A DNA stretch of 64,000 bases, taken from Muricea muricata. Lineage: Eukaryota; Cnidaria; Anthozoa; Malacalcyonacea; Plexauridae. The stretch spans positions 17,393,312 to 17,457,311 of the forward strand of contig OY979719.1 in the NCBI GenBank assembly GCA_963855995.1, given 5' to 3'. Position 1 is the stretch's first letter. Every line of letters starts with the position of its first letter. Below the pieces are notes generated by a model. It searched no databases. It saw only the letters and a program-made list of their open reading frames with translations, and was not told the origin of the DNA. Below are positions 1 through 12,800 of the stretch, one piece after another. A program made the translations under genes and the position numbers.

Positions 1-246
1 TTTTTGGTAAGGACTCCATTGACAGCAAGCTACGTAGAGCTTCGATCCGGTGGCAGCCATTCCTGGGTTCATCGTTAACGCCAAGTTGTTGTGTTTGGAT
101 TTGATGAAGTTCCCATCTTTGTACCACAATTGATCGCTACATCCATTGTCGCACTTCGGTCTCAACGACACCGTGTTCGTCTCGCTTTCTGTTTGAAGAA
201 CGTTCCCATTATGTTGATTTTGAATGAAAAAACAGCCCGAAGGTGT
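1..246 (-). CDS. Partial exon of a ricin-B-lectin-like (beta-trefoil) protein
   Basis: The minus strand reads open from a clear acceptor (TTTACAG at 252-247) to the window edge, giving about 82 residues. Visible pieces are CFFIQNQHNGNVLQ, then a long polar stretch and CSDQLWYKDGNFI, which holds the Q-x-W motif (QLW) typical of ricin-B / beta-trefoil carbohydrate-binding repeats, followed by GSKLYVACCQW. Such domains bind sugars and are usually secreted or attached to enzymes. The exon begins in phase 0. The rest of the gene lies beyond position 1 (3' side), and any upstream exon with a signal peptide was not found between 247 and 3912. The family call rests on motif spacing only; an unrelated beta-trefoil is possible. 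Confidence 0.6.
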
Positions 247-1177
247 CTGTAAAGCCATCAGAGTTCTGTTCGCTTAACTTCGGCGTTTTGAAGTTAGGCC
301 AAAAGTGTCGGGCAACATTTAGCACACAGACACAACAATTAAACTGTTTCCATTGTACAGCGCATAGTGTGCAGACTCTAGGAGGTCGAGTGCATATATT
401 ACCAAGACAAAACGAATCAATATTTCGGAAACCGTATGAATATTACATAAAGACATTTCGGAAATGCGATAAGTTAAGTTTGAGTGTCGAGTAATATAAA
501 AAATTCAAGTTTTTTAATTTTTATTGCTGTGGTTTTTTTGCAGAATTAGCATCGGTTTGTATAAGTGTAGTTGAATTACTCTAGATAGACCACAACTGCA
601 TTGTGACATGCTACCAAACAAATGTTTTACTTCATTTTAAAATCTAATTTGTGCGGCAACCAGAGTGGTGATAGCTTTAAAAAAAATTTAGACATCTAAC
701 TTTGTGCTCTCAGATAAAATAACAGGGTTTTTCAATATTTTTTTTCAAAATTAATTTTTGTGACATCTTAACTCGTTTATTATTAGAGTGTGATTCTTGT
801 TGTTACAATATTGATACTTGCTGTGCTTTTTGTGGGTAGCCGCGCATGCGTAGCTACCCACTATGTGAGAACCGTAAAATGTACAATCGTCTGTGGGTTC
901 GTGTCCGCAGTAGTGATCCAGTAGACTGGATAGTCAAAAGTGAAGCAAATTATATATGCGAAAATCACTTTTGGCCACCAGGGAGCGATAGAATGCATGG
1001 CGAACGTGAACAAAGGTGAATTTTGCCGCATTTCAGATACTTTACGAAGTTTTACCAAGTTGATGGCTTCACTTTTGTCTAAAAGATGTTATGTTAATGC
1101 TTTTGAATCGCCAGTTATCTGGATTGTCCTAAAACATCGTCGTTTTTGTTCGTTCAAAGTTCTCCATGCGAATATAT

Positions 1178-1658
1178 CACTGATCTAAATTACTGGATAA
1201 AGCATCCTTTTGAATTCAGTGACCCAATTTTGAAGCCAGAATATTTATAGTGAGATGATATACTAAAATCGATCAAAATTTCTGCAAATCAAATCGCGAC
1301 GTGTAAATTAAAATTATCAGGGAAATGTTTTTCCCATATTAACTGCGAAGATAGCTTGCCAAAACTTTTCTAATGGTTCTGAGAAGGTTTAAAACACTTG
1401 ATAATGAACTCGTGGCGGCCATCTTGGACTATCCCCAATTCGTTATTCACTGGCGAGTTTAAAAGGAAACAGAAATTATTCGTAAAAGAAATTTCATTCA
1501 CACAATGTTTATCCATTCTCACCAATGACCTAAAACTGTAAAAACCTCTTCTACTACCTCAATAGTACCAATGCAAATGTATATGGGATAGTCCAATATG
1601 GCCGCCATTGGCTTCAATTATGCATGACAGAAGCTTTATCCAGTAATTTAGATCAGTG
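1178..1658. mobile_element. Inverted-repeat MITE, family A copy 1
   Basis: Begins CACTGATCTAAATTACTGGA at 1178 and ends with the exact reverse complement of its first 26 bases at 1658. There is no coding capacity in the 481 bp. A second copy in the opposite orientation lies at 16554-16962 and shares the inner blocks GATCGATTTTAGTATATCAT and GGCGGCCAT. Likely a non-autonomous DNA transposon. Confidence 0.85.
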
Positions 1659-2911
1659 GAATCCATATTTTATCGTTGAACACGGATCACCAGTCACCAG
1701 ACAATGGGCTAACTTATATGAAAATAAGTCTACAGTGTGTCCCAAAAAAAACGGAGCCCGCATAAATTTATCATGTATGAACTTGGGAAATCTTTGACCA
1801 AGTAGTTTCAAAATTTTGAAGAATGTTCACAGCAGTTCCTTCAAGTTAGTACAGTGTAATGTTTGGTATGTGATTAAATGTTTATTTCCCATAAACTGTG
1901 CCAATTTACTTAATTTTAATAACTTTAGCTTTTGAAATAGCCATTATCGAACACTGCCGGCTACCCACATGTACGCAGCGCGTACCTATTTGTTACTATA
2001 TATTAAGCTAGCGCTTGATCCTCTTCAAATTTAGCATTTCTCTATGGTTAGTTGTTTCTGGCATATTTTATATTTGAGACATCTTTTTATCAAATTCAAG
2101 ACTGCCAGGCACTAGATCATGTCATAAGCTTTTTGAAATATTTATCATTCATTGGATTTGAGTAATTGGGTTCTTGAGGTATGATATTTCAAGTGCTTAG
2201 CAATTATAGGTAATAATTCCGTGTTCTCATATAAATCTTAATTCAAGCCCAAACCCTAATCCTAACCAGCGTTTTATTTGTCATGTTTTTGATTAGACTT
2301 AGGACTTGGATTAAAATTTAATTTTGCGTACTGAGAACACGGAATTATTACCCAATTAGGTATATATATTGTCGAATTGGTGGCCGCCATATTGGGTAAT
2401 AAGCGCAGTTAGTGACTTTGCGAAAATTTAATTTCCACATCAATTTCAACCAATCCAAATTTCTTATTTAAATAACTTTCAAGCGGAGAAATTAGAAATG
2501 ACTTCGTATTGCCACCCATCGTATTTTAGCATCCTATGGTACGTATGAATTTTTATTCGAGCTTGTATCATCACAGCCTAACAATACGCCAGACGTATAT
2601 TTAAAAGTTCTAAAAAGAAAGCGTAGCCCTATTACGGATGTCAGAGCTTTAGTATGTGTATGAATGAAGTCTATTCAGTTGATTGTCTATATAAATCAAA
2701 CAAACTACTGTAATCTTGCTCGCTTCGAATATATTTTCACTTGGTTCAATACATATTTTCAGAAGTCTCTTTATCGACACTTTCTTAGATGTTAATGTTC
2801 GTTCGCTCACCTACTCCGTGCATGTTCTTCGTTGTGCATGCAATGATAAAATGCATGACATTTTCGGAGGTATTTTTAGAGCATGGGTATTTGAAGCTAT
2901 ATTATCATCCC

Positions 2912-3146
2912 ATAGAAATAGTCGACTTAGAATGCGAATTTTCTCCGTAAAAATTTAGTCTCCACAATATGGCGAATTTCGAAGGGCATTTGACTCGTCC
3001 CAATCTTCTGTGGCAAGGAATTTGGCGCGGTCAAGTTCTTGTTGCACGAAATCCAATATGGCGGATGTCGACGAGTCGAGACCGTCGAGACATGATTTGC
3101 GAGCGAGGTCCGAGTACGCATGCTACTATATCTATAACCTTTATGG
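2912..3146. mobile_element. Short diverged copy of the CATAGAAAT-ended element
   Basis: Starts CATAGAAATAGTCGACTTAG and ends TATAACCTTTATG, resembling the terminal repeats of the 28053-29043 element. Both also share the inner text AAGGGCATTTGACT. The 235-bp copy is diverged and no target duplication is visible. Confidence 0.65.
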
Positions 3147-3912
3147 ATTAAATCACTTGCAGACGAGCAAGTTTTCTATGACAAGTTTTATTTGCTCGTC
3201 TGTACGCACCACGCTGCCAATTTTTTCTGTGACAAGTATAACTTGCTTAAAAGCTAGCATGCTAGCTTTTCAACAAGTGCACTTGTCACATAAAAAATAT
3301 CAAAGTAAAAACTTACCCGTTTGTACGGTCAACAAAGAAAACTTGTCGAAGTAAAAATTGTCATAAAAATTTGTTTTGCATGCACATGTACACTTTTTAC
3401 AGCGGTAAACCTTTCAAGGAAACATGCTCGTCTGTAAGGAGCCTTATAGCAGTGTATGCAGGATGGTTTAGTCTTCAGCATGCATGTTTATCCACAATTA
3501 TGGTTGCAGGAGGGTGGCACGTGATTAACTGCAACTGTGTGTTGTCTTTCATTCTTCTATTTCTCCTTCTTTTTATGTTCTGAAAAAAATATGGAAAACT
3601 CAACGGGACGCGAAATTAGATATTAAAACAATTCAAATCAAAATGCAAAAGGTTGCATTTTGCTTTAACAGTTTAACTGAATAATTAAAATTTCTATTTT
3701 GACTATTCAAATGCAGATATTTTGATCAATTTTCGTCCCTGGGCTCAAACTTCCAGTGTACTTCTTATAAAGAATTGAGGTTATAGCTTTCACTCTTTTT
3801 AAATTATGATATGATTAGAAAACTTTTAAAGTTTTGTGAAAACCAAGAAAAGAAGAAAGATAGTCATCCAACATTCAGGTTTTGAATGTTCCCGTAGTTT
3901 AAAAATACACGG

Positions 3913-6900
3913 TCAAGCAACAGATCCATCAGGCTTACTTGTTGTTTTCTTATTAATTGAATCGTCCTCTACAGGTGCCATTTTATCCCAGATATCATCA
4001 TCATCTTCGCCGTCGTCCACGTCTTTCTCCTCGTCTTCCACGCCATGTTTTCGTTTTTTCGAATACTTTTCGACCGAATCCGATACCTTGTAGCAACAAG
4101 CGAGACAGTGAGAGTATATTCATGCGAGAGGCGATTTTGATTGATTGAAATAAGGCACTACAGGTTTAAATGTAAGCTTACACTACAAAAAATGCCACAG
4201 AATTGTTGCCGGATGTCAATTCCACCGACTAACTAACTTGTAAACAATTTGCAACAAACATGTCAATTTCAACAAGTCTGTTAAAATCAAGCTAGCCACA
4301 ACTTGTCACTTGCAGACTGGTTACAACTTGTTGAAACAACTTACAGCAAGCCTGTGGATAACAAGTTTTGATTATCAACTTGTAAAAATCTGGTGACATC
4401 TCGCAACAGTCTTGTCGTAAACAAACTGTCACAAACCATGCAAACGCATCCTGATACCGACTGGTTGATCAAATCTGTTGCGTCTGCTGGTTAAGCAAGA
4501 TTACTGATATGTTGCTTCAATTATAATCTACCTTTGCACAAATAACGCAATTTTGCTAAAATATGGACCGCGTGAATTATTTTAGCACATCAAAATCACT
4601 TCGCCTCGTATAAACAGCGCCCAATAATACATGTTTGACAACAGACAAAATCGGACAGAATTCTATTCTGGACAACAACTTTTTCACCAAGAAAAAATGT
4701 TTTTCTTCTACGCTAATTTTAGGGACCGTTCATTATTTATACCTCAGGGGGGCACCGAAGAGAAATTGGGTGGGTAACTGATTTTTGAAACCTCTAAAAG
4801 GTTGGGTAAAAAAAAAAGACCAATGAGAATACGAGAACATACCACAATGAATAATATCAATAGCTAATAAACAAACGCAGTTAATAACATATACATGAAA
4901 AACGCAATGATAAAAACAAATGAAACAGTCATTTCGAGTTAAGTTTACAAAGGCAGCTTTAAAATCTTGGATTTGTATTAGAGGTTGGGTAAAAAAAATT
5001 TAAATACCTAGAGCGGTTGGGTAATTTTTTTATAGATACTTTGTTTAATTTCTCTTCGGTGCCCCCCTGAGGTATAAATAATGAACGGTCCGTAACAGCC
5101 TTCTATTATATTATATAAGTATGTGGGTTTATTATGATTTGCGTCAAAGGAAAACAGACGTTATGTTGTATACCTGTTGTTGATATGATTTAGAAAAAAG
5201 AAGTGACTTTAACCTCGATTTTAAATAGATCTAAAAAAGAAGGTAGGAATGATTAAAAATTTGTATAGTGTTGGGTTCTGGAGTATGACTGGAATAAAGG
5301 AATAAATATACAGTCCCCACTGTAAATATACAGGGTGTATCAAATAAAATGTGATCCAATTGAGTTGTTTCAACAACTAAAACCTTGAAATGTTCACCTT
5401 GTCAACAAGCTGACGAGTGTCCACGTGATGAATTCTTAGAAATCTGTCCAAACCGCAGGAAACCACAAGAGGCTCAGACTTATGACATTGAATGTCGTTT
5501 ATACTTCCTGAAAACGACTTGTACGAGCCAAGATTTTTACCTGGTAAATGAAGAAATAATGCATAAAAATGCACCGCTGGTCACAAAACTTCTAGATTTC
5601 AACGTCTTTTGTTGGGAAGTTATTGGACGCTAATAAAGCAATGCTAACATTTCAATATACAAATTAGATTTTTTTTATTTACAAAAGCTCTGACATAGAT
5701 GTATTTTTACCAGTTCTCATATCAATTGCACCCATATCGCCATACGTATTCCCAACAATAATGAGTCTGTAAAACAAAACAGCTGATAGTATAGACCTTT
5801 GAAGTGCTTAGGTCACGCGGTTTCCATGCATATAAATACAAGGTAAATTTTTCCCACATGTTTCCCACATTGCATTGCAATTCATTGTTTACCTGTGGCG
5901 TGACGTAAGCACCTCTAACGTCTATTGACCAGTCCACCAGATTTGAGCAGAAATTGGCGAAAAAGTACCAGGCTTTTCTGCGCGTTTGGTTTGTAGTTGG
6001 TACAGTTGGTAGAAGTTTTCGTGCAAATTTTGCAAGGTAGTATTTTCCGTATTTTACAACCAAACGTTGCAGTTTACTAATTTTAAGATGCTCTTTCCCG
6101 CTGTGCCGATAAGATTTCGTTCTTACTTAGGTCAAAATTTAGTCCTTAATGTGAATTTTCAACTTCGGTTGCCAAAAGCGAGGCACGGTTGGGAAAACCA
6201 AAAAGAAATCAACACGTCTTATTAAATTTAATTTATTTAATTTTATTTTCATTTGGTTGAAGGCAAACAAAGTGAGAAAACGTTTGTCATGGACAATTAC
6301 TTACTTCTCATGGGCTGGAACAGACACACAGGTTATGGGTGAGTCTTTGTAACTGATATCTAACACTGGACGTTTTTGAGCTTTTAAATCATAAAGTCTT
6401 AACTTGTGGTACGCAGTGCCGACAACAATTTTTGGCAATGAACCAGAGCATGACAGAAAACCAATGTCCTTTACAAAATCTGGAACTCGCAAATCCAACT
6501 GATCATTCCGCACCTACGATAACAATTGATTTATATTTGTACTCAGCCTGAGAGTGTTGATAGCGCTCGAACAACCAATCCTGGTCTTCTAAACTATTCT
6601 TCAGCTGTAAGTACCGATATCTAAGCTGGATTTTCACAAACACACTCCTTCACGTTAAGCCATTTTTATATTTCCATTAACTTATTTGACGAACTTTTTT
6701 GGACAATGCTACAAAATCAAGAGCTTGAAAGCTGAACAAAAATCAAGTTGTGTCACACAGGTTAATCCTAGCAGTTGAAATCTGCCTCAAAACAATCTGG
6801 GTAGGTATTCAAAATGCATCTCTAATCATTTTAAATTCACTACCAGTTGATAAGTGTAATGGCATTTCTAAAAGGAATTGTAAGTTTAGTTGCATGACTT

Positions 6901-8696
6901 TTCAACAATGTCACAATGCATACATACGTTTTTAGCCTTGAACAATGGCTGCTTTGGTTTATTGAGATCCCACAATTTGAGAACGTTTTCATTTCCACCT
7001 GTTGCAATTTGACAAGATTCAAAGGGATTCTGTCTCATTCTGGCAATATGATTTCCAACAATGATATCTACCTAGTGGATAATATTAACAATCTAACACT
7101 GAGTGAGTAATAATTGCTTAATACACCCCATACACTGGCATTACCAACAGCTTAGTGGTCAGAATGTTACATGAGAAAGACATAGGTTTGCCCATAGTTG
7201 ATGAATTTTTGCTGACTGTTTCCAACAAGAATGCATATGAGTCCCACTCAATATCAACCACGTATTACCTTTTCATCTTCTGAATCTCTCAATATTCGCA
7301 AAATTCCCTTTTCTGAGCAAACCAACAATTTTCTATTGAAAAGATCTGACTTTTAAACTTTGATACTTCATATAACATAGTTTGGACCCGGAAATCTCAC
7401 TACTTATAAGTAGGAGCACCCTAGTTGTGGCCGGAACCTGGATTTAAAAAGAACAGCTGGAACCGGAACTGTGTTTGAATATAAAGAAGAAGTAACAAGC
7501 AAAGATACTTTATCTTCCAACAACATAACATAAGAGATACTTTATCTTACAACATATAGTCATTAGATATGTGTTCTTGGCATATATATGCACATGTGCA
7601 ATGATGTCAATACATGGCTAAGTCTGTTCCTGAACTTCCAGAACCAGCAGAGCAAAGACAACTTGTGAACATACTTCTTACAATTTGTCTGCATATTTGT
7701 TACAAGGTTGCAGGTTTTTACGTGTGTGTAGTATATATGGTATCTTACTCTTCATTTCTTTCCAGTCCAGTAATGTCACCTTCTTGCATAAAACAACATT
7801 TTTTGTCCACATAATCTTCTTTCTCCATGTCAAATATTTTACACATTCCAGACTTGACAGCAATGCATATCTTAATAAACAATTAGATGCTTGCAAGCAA
7901 CAAGAAGGATTAGAATGATAATATGTGCTATTACCAATTACAGCCAAAGGTAGTGCAATCAACAGGGACTTTCCTCGGAACAATGATTTCTGTTATATCA
8001 TGTCAGGTAGTGACAGAGCCTCAATACCTTCTAGGGTTACAGCGAACCTAGGTACTCACAGACTTATGAATCTATTTTGAATTCCATGCCATTGTTTTGC
8101 AAAATACTTTAACCTTTTGATAACACCGTTTAGGAAGCATGGGGGGGGGGGGGGGAGTGGGCCTCTATGATCTATCTACTGACCATTAAAACCAACACTG
8201 GTGTGTGCATTGAGGGAGTTATTTTAGCTGCTCTCTCATTCTCTCTTGCGCCTTGAGAGGGTTTCTTTGGGTACTCCAGTTTCCCGCCTGTACCCACCGA
8301 AATATGAGTTCCATAACAAAATAAAACAATAGCTGAGTTGGTATTAAACTCAGTTAGAATCTCGCTGCACCTCATAGATACCTTATTTTCCTCATCGTCG
8401 AACCAACACATACGACATATTTCATCTAAATTCTTGTTCAAATCAGTTAAATCGCCAAAATTTCGAAATTCCTTCTTTCCCAAATCAACTCCTATAAAAC
8501 AAATAGGCAAGTTTTATATATACGAGGATGTCAACCATCGACAAATAGCAAATTTTGCTGCCTTATTTTACGACTTCTACAACCCCTTTCTCTCAGGCTG
8601 ACATTATCTTCTTTCTTAATACTGACAAAAATATAGATCAAAGTACACAGCACCTTTTACAATTCCTGTTTCAGAACCAACCCAAACGTCCGCCAT
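3913..8696 (-). CDS. WDR74: WD repeat-containing protein 74 (nuclear ribosome-biogenesis factor)
   Basis: Nine exons on the minus strand, in order of translation: 8696-8654, 8491-8382, 7870-7749, 7332-7269, 7071-6928, 6513-6305, 5766-5711, 5540-5398 and 4086-3913. All junctions carry GT/AG and the phases agree, giving 354 aa. Recognisable blocks are MADVWVGSETGIVK at the start, ICIAVKSGMCKIFD, RMRQNPFESCQIATGG, LKLWDLNKPKQPLFKAKN, VRNDQLDLRVP, IIVGNTYGDMGAIDMRTG and CGLDRFLRIHHVDTRQ, all matching WDR74 in order. The C-terminus is lysine-rich and acidic and ends DIWDKMAPV plus a tail, as in the family. WDR74 is a seven-bladed nucleolar beta-propeller that works with the NVL AAA-ATPase in 60S subunit and rRNA processing. 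Vertebrate WDR74 is about 385 aa; the block usually reading KVYLKS..LNCLL after blade 7 is missing, so one in-phase exon in 4087-5397 may remain unfound. Confidence 0.93.
4195..4480. repeat. Dispersed CAAGTTG-rich repeat
   Basis: Rich in variants of ACTTGTTGAAACAACTT, AGCAAGCCTGTGGATAACAA and CAAGTCTG. The same core, in either orientation, recurs at about 15390-15660, 32480-32640, 35105-35700 (interrupted), 36210-36370, 38875-38960, 43320-43640, 45240-45370 and 46580-46680. It lies in the last WDR74 intron. No coding capacity. Confidence 0.8.
4723..5091. mobile_element. MITE with about 45-bp terminal inverted repeats
   Basis: The left end, GGACCGTTCATTATTTATAC through GGGGGGCACCGAAGAGAAATT, is repeated as its reverse complement ending at 5091. 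The element is 369 bp, AT-rich inside, with internal GGTTGGGTAA repeats. It is inserted in a WDR74 intron. A diverged relative sits at about 41811-42266 in a GOLGA5 intron. Confidence 0.9.
5791..5924. mobile_element. 134-bp MITE, copy 1
   Basis: Runs from ATAGACCTTTGAAGTGCTTA to ACCTCTAACGTCTAT; the ends are inverted repeats centred on the motifs GTCACGC / GCGTGACGTAAG. It is nearly identical to 35751-35888, including the inner text TTTTTCCCACATGTTTCCCA. Located in a WDR74 intron. Confidence 0.85.
5985..6140. mobile_element. Foldback family B, single-arm remnant
   Basis: Contains GTATTTTACAACCAAACGTT and AAGATGCTCTTTCC, matching only the right arm of the foldback element seen at 8871-9254, 22001-22382 and 55967-56300. 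The other arm is missing. Confidence 0.7.
8190..8310. repeat. SINE-tail-like repeat (GAGAGGGTTTCTTTGGGTAC)
   Basis: CTTGAGAGGGTTTCTTTGGG followed by TACTCCAGTTTCCCGCC resembles the conserved tail seen in SINE-like repeats of many invertebrates. A related piece, CTGAGAGGGTTTTTCTCTGG, is at about 63020. It lies in intron 2 of WDR74, just downstream of exon 2. Confidence 0.5.
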
Positions 8697-9884
8697 ATTG
8701 TTTACGTTTTTACTCCACGTGCGTTGACGATACATTTGACGCACTATTGGGATCATACCAGACACTACCAGACATATTTAGCGACTATGAAAAGGACAAT
8801 TTTCCGGGGGGGGGGCTTTTTGAAAAAAATTGCCAGGAGACTTTAATTGAAGTTTTTTATAGAAATTTCAATGGACCTTTAACCTTTTACACGAAATTTT
8901 GAAAAAAATCGAAATAGGATAAAATATTACTACAGCTCGAAAGAGCATCCTAAACTTAGTAAAATTGCAAAGTTAATTAAACTATAGAAAATATAGCCTT
9001 GCGAAGTTGGGAAATTTTCTGTAGTTTTGTATTATCCGTGAGAAATGAATACCCAAGGGGATCAACTGGGTATTATTTTCCACCCGTAATACAAATGTAT
9101 ACAAAATTTGCCAAATTCGCAAGGCTATATTTTCTACAGTTTACAACATTTTACAACCAAAACTTTGCAATTTTACTAAGTTTAGGATGCTCTTTCAAGA
9201 TGTGGTAATATTTTTACCTGTTTCAAAATTCAGTCTAAAAGGTTAAAGGTCCATTCATCAATTATAGTCCGATATCGAAGTTCGTATGCCATTCTTACAC
9301 CAACGTTTCTAAAACAACGGCAGAATACTTATGAATACCTTTTCCCACCAAATTTTACGTTGTAACAGCATCCAACCCCGCTGGGCCACGCGTTTACAAC
9401 ACATGGCTTCACAACTACCAGGTTTAAAGTCCCTCGGGGCTAATTCGTGTACACCATGCATTCATTTCAAAACTTTGTGTACTTGACTCGACTCAATAAC
9501 AAATCCAGGGCAAACATTGACATTCATCGCGGATGCATAACGAGATTGCGGCAATCATCTCTATTAAAACAACTTAAGTCTAGATATCCGGTTAGCATCA
9601 TTTGCATGCAAATTACGGCCCGTTTTCAAACACTTAAACAAGCTATAATCACAATTGTTTGCTGGCGCATTTATTGAATTTCGGTTGGTCGGAAACTTTT
9701 TAAATAACAATGGAAACAAGCGCAAACGACATTTAGTCAATAGTTGCCATTTAACATAAGACGTGTTACTTCGAGACAGTGAAGACAGTCCGAGTTGAGT
9801 TTGCGAACCGAAGCAAGCTTTTAAGAAGAGTTTAAAGCGATCCTCCTGAAGATTTGAGAAGGGCTAAGTATCTATTTGGCAAAA
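8697..9884. promoter_or_regulatory. Divergent intergenic region between WDR74 and DMRT
   Basis: This 1.2 kb separates the WDR74 start (minus) from the DMRT start (plus), so both promoters should lie here. A foldback element occupies 8871-9254. No clear TATA box was seen for either gene. The last 250 bp before the DMRT ATG probably include its 5' UTR. Confidence 0.5.
8871..9254. mobile_element. Foldback family B, complete copy
   Basis: Outer ends ATGGACCTTTAACC and GGTTAAAGGTCCAT are inverted; inner arms are complementary over most of their length (AAGAGCATCCTAAACTTAGT against ACTAAGTTTAGGATGCTCTT). The centre holds GTAATACAAATGTATACAAA. Situated between the divergent WDR74 and DMRT genes. 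Confidence 0.85.
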
Positions 9885-12800
9885 ATGACTGATGTCCTGG
9901 CAAGTCACGGCGAAATGCCATCGGGGATTGCAGAAGACGGTGTTCGCACCCCGCGATGCGCTAGGTGTCGAAATCACGGCATAATTTCGTACCTGAAAGG
10001 CCACAAGCGCTACTGCCAGTGGAAGGAATGCGAATGCTCGAAGTGTAGCCTGATCATCGAAAGACAACGGTTAATGGCCGCTCAAGTCGCATTGAAACGT
10101 GACACCGAAGAGGACCAGAATGTCTTGGCACTGCCTTCGCGTTGCGGCTTGGCCATGTTTCCTCAAACAACGGAAAGATACGGGATGCCAGCGCGAGAAG
10201 GGTCCATTTCGCCGCATTCTGATGAAGGTAAGCTTGTTTTCGCTTGTGTGTCGTGTATTGTATCGCATTCTTCGTGTGCAAACACTGGAAAGCCGCTTGT
10301 GTGCACAACAATTTAGCGCGTGCAAGACTGAAGGGGTAGTATTACAAAATGACACAGTCGTTCATGCTGTCACAGCTGACACATTGGCAAAACTTCCCGT
10401 GGGAAGAATGCCCAATGAGTAATGTCGAACAGACACAAGTTTTTGAATGTTTGCGATATAAATGCTTGATAACTTGTTATATTAAAAGTTTTGTCTTATT
10501 AAAAAATCTGTTTGATTTTGTTCTTTCAAATACGTCACGGTTTTTGTGGTTTTACAATTTCATCGAATTCTCCAAAAAAATTGTGTCCCGGTTAGGAACG
10601 AGTTAATAAATTGTTTGGAACCAACAAGTTTTAATTAAAGATTTCGATTTCGCATGCAACGCTTGGGTATTAACTTGAGAGATTTTATCGTTAATATATG
10701 CTGCCATAGGAGATATGCAAATGTATAAATCTAAAAATCCCTCGAGGTGCGGAGAGATTAAATAATTTACCCATTGTTTTCAAAGACAGTTTTCCCAATT
10801 GTAATTGTTCGCAATTTCTTCATGGAAATTTGAACGCAAGAAAGATTCTAAGTTTTACCGGCTCATATGTTGGCAGTTGACACTTGAAAGATCTTGAAAC
10901 AAATGGCGAGAGTTGAAATGAGTGAGCTCAACCAAAAGATCTTGTGTGAAAGCCGAAAAAGGAACTTCGATAACCAATAGTCCTATAGCCACGGAGACTC
11001 TCCTTTACTTTTTTTTCTTATTAAGTTCGACATGCGTGTCAAGATAAGCGCTAAAATGACGCTTGTCTTATCGCAGATATCAAAGTTATCATTTTGAGGT
11101 GTTTTTCACGCGTGCCAGCCATTTGGTAAATTGATAAGCACAGAAAATATAAGAAGGAAATGAACTGAGAGACAAAGAATTCCATATCTAGGAACTCCAT
11201 TGCACTTTCTCAAATTTGCATTTTGCTTCTTTGCCTGGCACTCATGCATATGTCGCCGATAGAAAATTCGCCAAGGATTTTATTCTGATTATTCACCAAC
11301 AATTGTCGTCGCCGATGTCGCCGACAAATGAGAAATATTCATCGTTAGCTCATACTAACTTTTCTGAAAAAGTCGATTTCGGTTAACTGCTTCGAGTTGG
11401 TTTGTGAGTCATTTGTGAACAGACCAAAACTGACTTATGCAGAAATGCTAGTAAACGGTCGTCGATATGTACAAATTCACTGGCAATTTCTTTTTCCATG
11501 ATTTTTTACACAAAAAAAATGCTTCGTTTTCTGCGAGTATTTCTTTCAAAGATCTCTCAAATTAGGCAATCATTGACGAGAATTAGGCTGAAACATAAAA
11601 TTCTGTTCATTGTTATTCTGTTAGTGACATTGAAATATTTAAGAACTGTTAATCCCAGTGTTTGTAAACATTCCATTAGTAAGTTTTGCTCTTGAAAATG
11701 TCAATGCTGATTGCTTAGTTTCCATCTTCCCACAGCCAACGGTAAGGCCCTGTCCAAGAAAAGGACTTGTCAGTAAACTTTTTCAACATAATTGATGCGG
11801 TCAGCAACTTGATAAACCTAGACGATACCCCCCTCCCCTTATAAATGTGGAAATTTCAAGCAGAAAAAATAAATGAATTACACTTCTTTCATTGATTGAA
11901 AAGTCAAATAACATGCAGACCCGTTTCAGTCTACACGCCTTCAGACGAGCCGACTCCATTTTGATTGACAACGTGTCGACATGGCTCTTGAGAACACGTT
12001 GGTAACAAGTGCCATGTTTCCCCCCAATACGGTTAAACCTGCATGAGGAACTTGCAAGATCCTTGGCGCAAATTCCAAATATTTGCATAACATTATTGCA
12101 TAAGGTCTGCCCCGTTCACTTGTCCTAGCTATGCAGGTATAAATGAAAGTATATCTTCGTCCTTTTAACACAAATTTGTTCCTGGATTATCTGAAGCCCA
12201 AGTCTCCAATCGTAAGCTTATTGATAGCTGTACTGGAAATAAAAAGTGGTTATGTACACCAAACAAGAAGAGCCATGTGAGAAAAAATGCATGAATAAAC
12301 GATAAATTCTGACTTTTGTTGTACATTACAAACCAACATATGGAAATCAGGTTGTTTAGTTAACGTTTCTTATATGTGAGACAAAGTTTCAATCACAGCT
12401 TGCCAGTATACTTGTATGTGTGGTACTACTGTGGTAAATTTATTGGTAAAGGTGGTTGTACTGCAGCAAGTTCTTGGGTAAACTAAGTTTTGAAGAGTTC
12501 GTTACAATATCCCCTAAACTTCTCATCGGTTTCTTCTTTCAAAATCATTTTTTAGACTACGGATTGTGTGAGACAACACTGAAGCGGGAATCGAACGATG
12601 ACGCCGAAGGTCAAGCAGCCGCTGTCAAAAGACGAAAGACACTCACCCCGGATGAAAACCAGATACCGAACGCCACGACGGACGACGAGCGCTCGGAGTT
12701 CACCGAAAGGTTGCCGACAGCTTACGACAGCAAGAACTTCTACTTGTCCTCGGGTTACACCGCTACGGGCGACTGCACGGCCGGAAAAACGAGATGCCCA

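Larger units (their letters stand above)
247..3912. other. Gene-free spacer with repeats
   Basis: No convincing exon was found in this 3.7 kb. It holds a palindrome at 831-865 built on GTGGGTAGC, an inverted-repeat element at 1178-1658, a small CATAGAAAT-ended element at 2912-3146, and a CAAGTT / GACGAGCAAG-rich repeat at about 3155-3440. A short open stretch at 885-1000 contains VDWIVKS and ICENHFWPPG, faintly like the C-terminal half of a THAP zinc finger, but no matching first cysteine pair was found. Confidence 0.6.

Noticed and set aside
831-865. Palindrome GTGGGTAGC...GCTACCCAC as a regulatory operator
   Set aside because: A related GGCTACCCAC occurs at 1969, so these look like ends of an old repeat rather than a binding site.
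10054-10355. Minus-strand frames over DMRT exon 1
   Set aside because: Antisense shadows of the DM-domain exon.
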